Shown piece by piece: positions 1 through 6,015 of a stretch of DNA of 23,929 nt. Position 1 is the first letter of the stretch, and each line of letters opens with the position of its first letter. The notes under the pieces are model-generated. The model made no database searches and had not been told where the DNA came from. It saw only the letters and a list, made by a program, of their open reading frames with translations. Source of the DNA: CAYVQE01 sp964633205 (GTDB lineage Bacteria > Myxococcota > B64-G9); assembly GCA_964633205.1 (NCBI GenBank), contig CAZWFN010000100.1, positions 1 through 23,929 on the forward strand. Reading direction: 5' to 3'. Made by a program: the position numbers and the translations under genes.

Positions 1-74
1 GGAGGATTCGAACCTCCGAAGGCTGAGCCAGCAGATTTACAGTCTGCCCCCTTTGGCCGCTCGGGAACCTCACC
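1..74 (-). tRNA. tRNA-Tyr(GTA), 3' end cut by window edge
   Basis: On the minus strand the sequence begins GGTGAGGTTCCCGAGCGGCC and has an anticodon stem-loop GCAGA-CTGTAAA-TCTGC, giving anticodon GTA (Tyr). A long variable arm (class II, as expected for bacterial tRNA-Tyr) and a perfect T-arm GGAGG-TTCGAAT-CCTCC follow. The 3' half of the acceptor stem lies before position 1, so the gene is incomplete here. It sits 25 nt downstream of tRNA-Thr and is probably co-transcribed with it. In many bacteria a Thr-Tyr-Gly-Thr tRNA cluster leads into tuf; that continuation would lie outside this window. Confidence 0.96.
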
Positions 75-99
75 GAAAACCTCGCATTTCCAACGAATC

Positions 100-172
100 A
101 GCTGGCGAGGGGACTCGAACCCATGACCTGCTGATTACAAATCAGCTGCTCTACCAACTGAGCTACGCCAGC
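100..172 (-). tRNA. tRNA-Thr(TGT)
   Basis: The minus strand folds as a full cloverleaf: acceptor GCTGGCG/CGCCAGC, D-arm with AGCTCAGTTGGTAGAGC, anticodon arm GCTGA-TTTGTAA-TCAGC with anticodon TGT (Thr, reads ACA), and T-loop TTCGAGT. The T-stem ATGGG/CCCCT has one T-C mismatch at its second pair. The discriminator base is T and CCA is not encoded. It is the first gene of a tRNA unit that continues into tRNA-Tyr, and it lies downstream of rlmB on the same strand. Confidence 0.96.
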
Positions 173-239
173 AAGCTCGCATCGTTCCTCAAAGATCGGT
201 CCGCGCCGGCACACACCTCTCCCGGCTTCGGAGCGCCCT

Positions 240-268
240 GATCTAAGGGAATCCGGGCCCGATGTCAA
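240..268 (-). promoter_or_regulatory. candidate sigma70-type promoter for the tRNA-Thr/tRNA-Tyr unit
   Basis: The minus strand reads TTGACA (268-263, perfect -35), a 17-nt spacer, then TAGATC (245-240, a weak -10 with 3 of 6 consensus bases). A GC-rich stretch AGGGCGC follows, like the discriminators of stringently controlled stable-RNA promoters. The predicted start near 233 would leave about 60 nt of leader before tRNA-Thr. The -35 and spacing are seen directly; promoter activity is inferred. Confidence 0.5.
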
Positions 269-284
269 GGAAATTCCTTCGCCC

Positions 285-409
285 CTGATTTCCCACCTCG
301 GCCGCGATCTCTGCGTCAGCAAGGCGTTTTCGATGCTCGACGTAGATGACTACGACTCCGCTCGAAAACGCCTTGCTTCCTTGACCTCACGGCCGATCTG
401 GGAAATCAG
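285..409. repeat. 125-bp imperfect inverted repeat (REP/MITE-like or terminator-like)
   Basis: Outer arms CTGATTTCCCA (285-295) and TGGGAAATCAG (399-409) are perfect 11-bp inverted copies. CGGCCG is kept in both arms just inside. The inner arms AGCAAGGCGTTTTCGA (318-333) and TCGAAAACGCCTTGCT (362-377) are a perfect 16-bp inverted pair. The central loop holds a smaller dyad CGTAG/CTACG (341-354). The element lies between the end of rlmB and the tRNA promoter, so its transcript could fold into a long hairpin ending the ispG-rlmB unit. There is no T-tract typical of an intrinsic terminator. It contains no convincing coding sequence. Confidence 0.75.
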
Positions 410-464
410 CCGTGAAGTGCTGACAGATTCTGGTTCGCATGAATTGTCGCGAAATTATCCGGAA

Positions 465-1205
465 TTACCCCGCCGGCGGGCGGGCCAGCCACTCGTAGAG
501 AAGCAGGGCGCCGGCCACCGAAACATTCAGCGATTCCGACGCGGCGCCCATGGGAATGCGCACGGCGAAATCCAGCTTGCCCGCCACCCCGCGGCGCAGC
601 CCGCCGCCCTCGGAGCCCAGCACCAGCGCCACCTTGTCACCCGGATCGAATTCCCAAGGCGCCTGTCCTCCCTCGAGCACCGCGCCGCTGGTCCAGAAGC
701 CCAGCGACTTGAGCCGCTCCAGCGCCTGGCCCAGGTTGCCCACCTGGGCTACCGGCAGCCGCGCCAGGGCGCCGGCCGAGGCCTTCAGCGCCCCCCCGCC
801 GGGGCCGGCCGCGCGCCGGCTGGGCAAGACCAGACCGGCGGCGCCGAAGGCCAGGGCCGAGCGAGCCACGGCGCCGACATTCCGCGGATCCTGTACTTGA
901 TCCAGGCATACCAGAATCACCCGGCCGGAGGGTCCGGGTGCGCCGGCGGCCAGCTCCTCCAGCGCCACCGGCGCGGGCATGCCCCAGGCGGCCACCACCC
1001 CCTGATGCACACCGCCGCGGGCCAGCCGATCGAGCTCGCGGCGGGTGCTCTTGCGCACCGGCACTCCGGCCGCGGCGGCCAGCCGCTCGAGATCGCGCCG
1101 GGCCGCGACGCGCAACCCGCTGGCCAGGTGGATCTCCTCCAGCGCGGCGCCGCTGCCCAGCGCCTCGACCACCGCGTTGAGCCCGTAGATGAACTCGCGT
1201 TTCAT
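465..1205 (-). CDS. rlmB: 23S rRNA 2'-O-methyltransferase RlmB (SpoU/TrmH family)
   Basis: A 246-residue protein of the usual RlmB length. An N-terminal substrate-binding domain (about residues 1-75, beginning KREFIYGLNAVVEAL) precedes a SPOUT domain with the three family motifs: DQVQDPRNVGAVARSA (motif 1), VLGSEGGGLRRGV (motif 2) and IPMGAASESLNVSVAGALLLYE (motif 3). Members methylate the 2'-O of a guanosine in domain V of 23S rRNA (G2251 in E. coli) using S-adenosylmethionine. Its ATG overlaps the pyrF stop as ATGA, so translation is probably coupled. It is the last gene of the ispG-DUF4388-pyrF-rlmB run and precedes the tRNA genes. A paralogous tRNA SpoU methylase is the main alternative, but the N-terminal domain favours RlmB. 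Confidence 0.92.
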   Translation of the reverse strand: MKREFIYGLNAVVEALGSGAALEEIHLASGLRVAARRDLERLAAAAGVPVRKSTRRELDRLARGGVHQGVVAAWGMPAPVALEELAAGAPGPSGRVILVCLDQVQDPRNVGAVARSALAFGAAGLVLPSRRAAGPGGGALKASAGALARLPVAQVGNLGQALERLKSLGFWTSGAVLEGGQAPWEFDPGDKVALVLGSEGGGLRRGVAGKLDFAVRIPMGAASESLNVSVAGALLLYEWLARPPAG

Positions 1206-1945
1206 TCGTCCTCTTCCTCGGCTTCCACCAGCGCATCGGCGATGGCGGCGGCGGCCGCCGCCGGGTCCGGCGCCCGCGTGATCGGCCGGCCGATGACCAG
1301 GAAATCGGCCCCGGCGGCCACCGCCGAGCCCGGCGTGGCCACCCGCTGCTGGTCGTCGCTGTCGCTGCCAGCCGGCCGGATGCCGGGGGTGACCAGGTAG
1401 GGCCGGTTGCCGTGGGCTTGCCGCAACGCTGCCAGCTCCCGGGCCGAGGCCACCAGCCCGTCGAGGCCCTGCTCGATGGCCAGAGCGCCCAGCCGCAATA
1501 CCGCCTGCTCGGCCGGGCCGGCCAGCCCGATCGCGCGCAGATCGGCTTCGGCCAGGCTGGTCAGCACGGTCACGCCCACCACCAACGGCGCGCCGATCGC
1601 GTCCCGGGCCTCGTCCAGCGCGGCGCGCAACATGGTCGCGCCGCCGGCGGCGTGCACCGTCAACATGGACACGCCCAAGCGGCAGGCGGTCCGCACCGCG
1701 CCGGCCACCGTGTTGGGGATGTCGTGGAACTTCAGATCCAGAAACACCTGCCCGCCGTGCTCCTGCACCAGCTGCACCGCCCGCGGGCCCAGCGCGCTGT
1801 AAAGCTCCGAGCCCACCTTGAACAAGCCCACCGCCCCCTGCAGGCTGCGCACCAGCTCGATCAGGCGCTGCTCGTCGGCGACATCCAGCGCCACGATGAT
1901 GCGCCGAGCGGGATCCGAGAAATCGGTCGAAGCGGTCGCCGGCAT
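1202..1945 (-). CDS. pyrF: orotidine 5'-phosphate decarboxylase
   Basis: A 247-residue type-1 OMP decarboxylase, the last enzyme of UMP synthesis. It shows the substrate motif LDVADEQ near the N-terminus, the catalytic signature LDLKFHDIPNTV with D70, K72 and D75, and the phosphate-binding elements TPGIRP and VIGRPIT near the C-terminus. The reading frame is open further upstream, but the ATG at 1945 (MPATASTDF) is chosen because GGAGG lies 10 nt before it and family similarity starts just after. It lies 31 nt after the DUF4388 gene and overlaps rlmB by 4 nt. Confidence 0.95.
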   Translation of the reverse strand: MPATASTDFSDPARRIIVALDVADEQRLIELVRSLQGAVGLFKVGSELYSALGPRAVQLVQEHGGQVFLDLKFHDIPNTVAGAVRTACRLGVSMLTVHAAGGATMLRAALDEARDAIGAPLVVGVTVLTSLAEADLRAIGLAGPAEQAVLRLGALAIEQGLDGLVASARELAALRQAHGNRPYLVTPGIRPAGSDSDDQQRVATPGSAVAAGADFLVIGRPITRAPDPAAAAAAIADALVEAEEEDE

Positions 1946-1976
1946 GTCGCGTCCTCCGCTGCGCTGGGCGCCGGGC

Positions 1977-3212
1977 TCAACCCTCGAGCGCCGCGCGCTC
2001 GGCATCCAGCCGTTCGAGCAAGGCATCGCATTCGGCGTCTCCCAGCACGTCCATGGCCTGGAAGACGGCGTAATCGTAAAAGGCCCGCAGCGCCGCCGCG
2101 GCCCGCCGGCCGGCGTTGTCGGCGTCGAGCCGCCGGGCGTTGCGCAGCAAGGTGTCGATGTCCAGCCGGCCCTCGCCATCCAGCGCCACGCCCTTGAACA
2201 CCGCCGTGTGGCGCGCGCCCGGGCTGGCCAGATACTCGGCCAACCGGCCGACCGCCGCCGGCACCTCCAGGGCCAGGGTCTGGTGGATGCGGCGGATCAG
2301 GCGGGCCTGGCCGTGCAGGACATCCGGCGTTTGGCCCGCCGGCCGGCCGCGGCCCGCGGACCGAGCGCACACCTCGACCTGGCCGCCGGTGACCAGACCG
2401 GCCAGTACCTTGCGCGCCTCGAACTCGCCCAGATGGCTGGCGGCGATGATCTCGGCCGCGGTGCGCCGGCCGTCGATCAGATCCAGCAGCCGCCGCTCCC
2501 GCTCGGCCGGCTGCAAATCCAGCTGCACCGGGCGCACCGCCAGCACCGCCTGGCCGTGGGGCAGCACCTCCTCGAGCCGGGTCAGCTCCTGGACCCGGCG
2601 CACGCCCTCGCGGATGAGTTCCTGGGTGCTGGTCTCGAGCTGGACGGTGCCTTTGCGCCGCGCCTGGCCCTCGATGAACAGGAAATCGCCGCGCAGCAGG
2701 TGGAAGGTGCTGTAGACGATCTCGACCACCTGCTCGCGCAGCCCATCGTAGAGCTGGCGCGGCGTCAGCAGACCGCGTTCGATCAGCAGGCGGCCCAGCT
2801 TGACCCCCGGGCGCACCTGGTCCTGCACGGCCGACAGCTGTTCGAGGCTCAGCATACCCCGGCGCCACAGCACCTCGCCCAGCCGATCGTCCTCGACGGT
2901 CGAGCTGGCATGGACCACCTCGCCCTCGACGAATTGGATCGTCTTTCGGGCGTGGGGCACCAACAGGTGCAGCTGGCCATCCTTGCGCATGGCCGCGATC
3001 AGGGCCAACAGCTCGCCGACGTGAAACAGCCGCAGATCGCCGTAGAACAAGGGCTGGGATCGCTGGCCCGGTTGCGATCGGGCGCAGACCAGCAGATCAT
3101 CCAGCAAGCGTACCAGCCGCAGGCGCTCGGGCTTCTGCTCGGCCAGCCGGCCCAGCCTGGCGGCCGGGATGACCAGCGCGCCGTCCGCATCGAACTTCGG
3201 CTCATCCGCCAT
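1977..3212 (-). CDS. DUF4388 domain protein, possible regulatory/scaffold protein
   Basis: A 411-residue soluble protein with no signal peptide or membrane segment. Residues about 56-160 resemble DUF4388 (PATAN-type): FYGDLRLFHVGELLALI, then KTIQFVEGEVVHASS. Two helical repeats follow, LGEVLWRRGMLSLEQL and LGRLLIERGLLTPRQLYDGL, then YSTFHLLRGDFLFIEG. A winged-helix-like stretch (LLDLIDGRRTAAEIIAAS) comes later, and the C-terminus is helical and unassigned. DUF4388 proteins in delta-type bacteria are often linked to two-component or gliding/GTPase signalling, but no partner is visible here. The ATG at 3212 overlaps the ispG end by 11 nt, so it is co-translated with an isoprenoid gene and followed by pyrF. 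Specific role unknown. Confidence 0.75.
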   Translation of the reverse strand: MADEPKFDADGALVIPAARLGRLAEQKPERLRLVRLLDDLLVCARSQPGQRSQPLFYGDLRLFHVGELLALIAAMRKDGQLHLLVPHARKTIQFVEGEVVHASSTVEDDRLGEVLWRRGMLSLEQLSAVQDQVRPGVKLGRLLIERGLLTPRQLYDGLREQVVEIVYSTFHLLRGDFLFIEGQARRKGTVQLETSTQELIREGVRRVQELTRLEEVLPHGQAVLAVRPVQLDLQPAERERRLLDLIDGRRTAAEIIAASHLGEFEARKVLAGLVTGGQVEVCARSAGRGRPAGQTPDVLHGQARLIRRIHQTLALEVPAAVGRLAEYLASPGARHTAVFKGVALDGEGRLDIDTLLRNARRLDADNAGRRAAAALRAFYDYAVFQAMDVLGDAECDALLERLDAERAALEG

Positions 3213-4269
3213 CGCGTTCCTCCGCCGCCAGCGCCGCCAGGCGTTCGACCAGCGCCGCCTCGAGCTCCTGGTTGGGCAGCCGGGCCACCACCCGGCCCGC
3301 CTCGAACAAGGCCCCGCGCGCACCGCGCCCGTAGGCGATGCCCAAATCGGCGGCCCGCGCCTCGCCCGGACCGTTGACCTCGCAGCCCATCACCGCCACC
3401 GTGCGCACCAGCCCCAGCTGCTCCAGCCGGCGCTCGACCCGTTCGGCCACCGGGCACAGGTCGACCCGGGTGCGGCCGCAGGTCGGGCACGAGACCACCG
3501 CCAGCGCCGGCGCCAGCCCCAGGGCGCCGAGCAGGGTACGCGCCACCCGCACCTCGGTCGCCGGTGGAGCCGACAGCGAGATGCGCAGCGTATCGCCCAC
3601 CCCTGCGGCCAGCAACTGGGCCAGCGCGGCGCTCGAGCGCACCGCACCGGCCAGCGGCGGCCCGGCCTCGGTCACCCCCAGGTGCAGCGGCACGTCCGAA
3701 CGGGCGGCGAAGTCACGGTAGGCGGCCACCGTCATCGGCACATCGAAGGCCTTGAGCGAGACCTTGAGCGCGGTGAAGCCCAACCGCTCGACCTGGTCCA
3801 CCCAACCGAGCGCGGTGTCGACCATGGCGGCGGCGCTCGGTGGCGTGGGCCGGCCCGCCCTCTTGGGCAGCGAGCCGGCGTTGACCCCGATGCGGATCGG
3901 GATCGCCGCCTCGCCGGCCGCCTCGACCACCGCCCGCAGCGCGTCAGGCCCGCCCAGGTTGCCCGGGTTGATCCGCAACCCGTCGGCGCCGGCGCGGGCG
4001 GCGGCCACCGCCAGCCGGTGGTCGAAGTGGATGTCGGCCACGATCGGCAGGCCGCTGCCGGCGCGCACCGCGGCCAGCTGGTCGAGTGCCGCCCTATTGG
4101 GGATGGCTATGCGGGCGATGTGGCAGCCGGCGGCGCGGGCCTCGGCCAGCTGGGCCACCATGCGGTCCACCTCGTGCGGCAGCGCCTTGGCCATGGTCTG
4201 GATGGCCACCGGCGCACCGCCGCCCACCGGCACCGGCCCGACCCGTATCTGGCGCGTGCGTTGCGGCAT
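3202..4269 (-). CDS. ispG: 4-hydroxy-3-methylbut-2-en-1-yl diphosphate synthase (HMBPP synthase)
   Basis: A 355-residue IspG (GcpE), the penultimate MEP-pathway enzyme, which converts methylerythritol cyclodiphosphate to HMBPP using a 4Fe-4S cluster. The N-terminal TIM barrel shows RINPGNLGG and VSLKAFDV. The C-terminal cluster domain has C261-P-T-C264, then C296 in MGCEVNGPGEA with E303. The spacing of three Cys plus the ligand Glu matches E. coli IspG (C270, C273, C305, E312). The usual QSMT motif near the N-terminus reads IQTMAKA. The start is the ATG at 4269 (MPQRTRQIRVG), the family's usual point; no Shine-Dalgarno precedes it. First gene of the ispG-DUF4388-pyrF-rlmB run. Confidence 0.95.
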   Translation of the reverse strand: MPQRTRQIRVGPVPVGGGAPVAIQTMAKALPHEVDRMVAQLAEARAAGCHIARIAIPNRAALDQLAAVRAGSGLPIVADIHFDHRLAVAAARAGADGLRINPGNLGGPDALRAVVEAAGEAAIPIRIGVNAGSLPKRAGRPTPPSAAAMVDTALGWVDQVERLGFTALKVSLKAFDVPMTVAAYRDFAARSDVPLHLGVTEAGPPLAGAVRSSAALAQLLAAGVGDTLRISLSAPPATEVRVARTLLGALGLAPALAVVSCPTCGRTRVDLCPVAERVERRLEQLGLVRTVAVMGCEVNGPGEARAADLGIAYGRGARGALFEAGRVVARLPNQELEAALVERLAALAAEERDGG

Positions 4270-4275
4270 GCGCGG

Positions 4276-4305
4276 ATGATACCCGCGCCGGCCCGCCGGG
4301 AGCAA
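4276..4305 (-). promoter_or_regulatory. candidate ispG promoter (possibly leaderless transcript)
   Basis: Minus strand: TTGCTC (4305-4300), 18-nt spacer, TATCAT (4281-4276). A start 6-7 nt downstream would fall at or next to the ispG ATG (4269), giving a leaderless mRNA. This agrees with the lack of a Shine-Dalgarno. Inferred from sequence only. Confidence 0.4.
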
Positions 4306-4347
4306 GAAGCACCCCGCGCTGGGATATTCCAGAAGCAGCCGGCGGCA

Positions 4348-4376
4348 TTGCCAAGCCCGACCACAAGGGCTATCCT
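4348..4376 (+). promoter_or_regulatory. candidate sigma70-type promoter for malQ
   Basis: TTGCCA (4348-4353), a 17-nt spacer, then TATCCT (4371-4376). The predicted start near 4383 leaves about 22 nt of leader with GGGAGGA before the malQ ATG at 4405. It is divergent from the ispG promoter within a 135-bp intergenic region. Confidence 0.5.
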
Positions 4377-4404
4377 CGGGGCGCGTTTGCGCCGGGAGGA
4401 CCGC

Positions 4405-5937
4405 ATGGAGCTATCGCGCCGCTACGGTCTGCTGCTGCATCCGACCAGCCTACCGGGTCCCTGGGGCATCGGCACCCTGGGCCCGGAGGCCCGGCACTTC
4501 GTCGACTGGTTGCAGGCCGCCGGGGCCAGCTGGTGGCAGGTGCTGCCGCTGGGGCCCACCGGTTACGGCAACTCGCCCTACCAGACGGTATCGTCCTTCG
4601 CCGGCAACCCGCTGCTGATCGACCTCGAGGCGCTGTTCGAACGCGGTTGGTTGACCGAGCGCGAGCCGCTGCCCTTTCCCACCGAGCGGGTGGACTACGG
4701 CTGGGTGGACCAGCACCGCTGGCCCCTGTTGCGCCGCGCCTGGTCGGTCTTCTGCGAGCGCGAAGGCGGGCGGCTCCACCCGGAGTTGGTCGACTTTCGC
4801 CGGCGGCAAAGCTACTGGATCGAGGACTACGCCCTGTACCGGGCGCTCAAGTCGGCCCACGACCAGAAAGACTGGGTCCGCTGGCCGCCGGAATTCAAAC
4901 AGCGCCAGCCCGAGTCGCTGGCCGGGGTGCGCCAGCGGCTGGCCGGCGACATCGACTTCCACGCCTGGACCCAGTGGCTGTTCTACGAGCAGTGGTCGGC
5001 TTTGCGCGCGTATGCGGCCGAGCGCGGGGTGCGTATCATCGGCGACATCCCGATCTTCGTCTCCCGCGACGCCCCCGAGGTCTGGGCCCACCCGGAGCTG
5101 TTCCACCTCGACGCCCAGGGCCGCCCCGAGGTGGTGGCCGGCGTACCGCCGGACTACTTCTCGGCCACCGGCCAGCTGTGGGGCAACCCCCTCTACGATT
5201 GGCCCCAGCACCAGGCCCAGGGCTTCGCCTGGTGGATCGAGCGGCTGCGCACGGTGCTCGAGACCTGCGACCTGGTGCGCATCGACCATTTCCGCGGCTT
5301 CCAGGCCTATTGGGAGGTGCCCGCCGATGCCGACACCGCCGTCGCCGGCCGCTGGGTCGAGGCGCCCGGCCGGGCGCTTTTCGCCGCGGTGCGCGAGCAG
5401 CTGGGCAACATCCCCGTGATCGCCGAGGACCTGGGCGTCATCACCCCGGAAGTGGAGCGGCTGCGCGACGATCTCGGGCTGCCCGGGATGAAGGTGCTGC
5501 AGTTCGCCTTCGACGGCGATACGGACAACGCCTTTCTGCCCCACCACCACCCGGCGCACGGCCGCTACCTGGTCTACCCGGGCACCCACGACAACGACAC
5601 CAGCCTGGGCTGGTACCGCAAGCTGGAGCGCAAGCGACGGTCCGAGGTGCGCGACTACCTGTTATCCTATGATCTGCCGCTGGAGCCGGACACGGTCGTG
5701 CCCTGGTCGCTGCTGCAGCTGGCCTTCAAGAGCCCGGGCCGGCTGGCCGTCGCCTGTCTGCAGGACGTGCTCGGGCTGGACAGCTGGGCCCGGATGAACA
5801 CGCCCGCGGTGGCCGAGGGCAACTGGACCTGGCGCTGCGCGCCCGAGGCCCTGACCGAGGCGCTGGCCGCGCAGCTGCGCGCCGCCGCCGCTGCCGAAGA
5901 CCGGCTGGCCGACCCGGGACCGGCACCCGGCGTGTGA
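4405..5937 (+). CDS. malQ: 4-alpha-glucanotransferase (amylomaltase, GH77)
   Basis: A 510-residue GH77 enzyme, the typical length for the short bacterial/Thermus-type amylomaltase. It transfers alpha-1,4-glucan segments between maltodextrins or glycogen chains in the cytoplasm. Visible motifs: LHPTSLPGPWGIGTLG at the N-terminus, LPLGPTGYGNSPYQ, GDIPIFVSRDAPEVW, PPDYFSATGQLWGNPLYDW, the nucleophile D294 in RIDHFRG, the acid/base E341 in AEDLG, and D396 in THDND. These fall one residue from the Thermus catalytic set D293/E340/D395. The frame is open far upstream, but the ATG at 4405 has GGGAGGA before it and matches the family start. No other glycogen or maltose genes are nearby. Confidence 0.97.
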   Translation: MELSRRYGLLLHPTSLPGPWGIGTLGPEARHFVDWLQAAGASWWQVLPLGPTGYGNSPYQTVSSFAGNPLLIDLEALFERGWLTEREPLPFPTERVDYGWVDQHRWPLLRRAWSVFCEREGGRLHPELVDFRRRQSYWIEDYALYRALKSAHDQKDWVRWPPEFKQRQPESLAGVRQRLAGDIDFHAWTQWLFYEQWSALRAYAAERGVRIIGDIPIFVSRDAPEVWAHPELFHLDAQGRPEVVAGVPPDYFSATGQLWGNPLYDWPQHQAQGFAWWIERLRTVLETCDLVRIDHFRGFQAYWEVPADADTAVAGRWVEAPGRALFAAVREQLGNIPVIAEDLGVITPEVERLRDDLGLPGMKVLQFAFDGDTDNAFLPHHHPAHGRYLVYPGTHDNDTSLGWYRKLERKRRSEVRDYLLSYDLPLEPDTVVPWSLLQLAFKSPGRLAVACLQDVLGLDSWARMNTPAVAEGNWTWRCAPEALTEALAAQLRAAAAAEDRLADPGPAPGV

Positions 5938-6015
5938 GGCGATGGCCGCAGCGCACCCACTCCAGCCGCCGAATTGATCCGCTGCGCGGGCTGTGATTGG
6001 ATCGACGGAGTTCCG

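Noticed and set aside
267..279. AAGGAA-A-TTCCTT palindrome as an operator
   Set aside because: It overlaps the -35 of the tRNA promoter by two bases, but no regulator is nearby and a 6-bp arm pair is easily found by chance.
333..1400. Long plus-strand open frame across rlmB and the pyrF end
   Set aside because: It is antisense to two genes with clear family motifs. Its translation is low-complexity Arg/Ala/Gly/Gln with no motif, as expected from GC-rich codon bias.
1818..3377. 519-codon plus-strand open frame opposite the DUF4388 gene
   Set aside because: Gln/His/Leu-rich antisense shadow; the minus-strand frame has coherent domains and ribosome binding sites.
5938..6015. Separate promoter for the propeller-phosphoesterase gene
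   Set aside because: TTGATC is present at 5974, but no acceptable -10 lies at 16-18 nt spacing; read-through from malQ is as likely.
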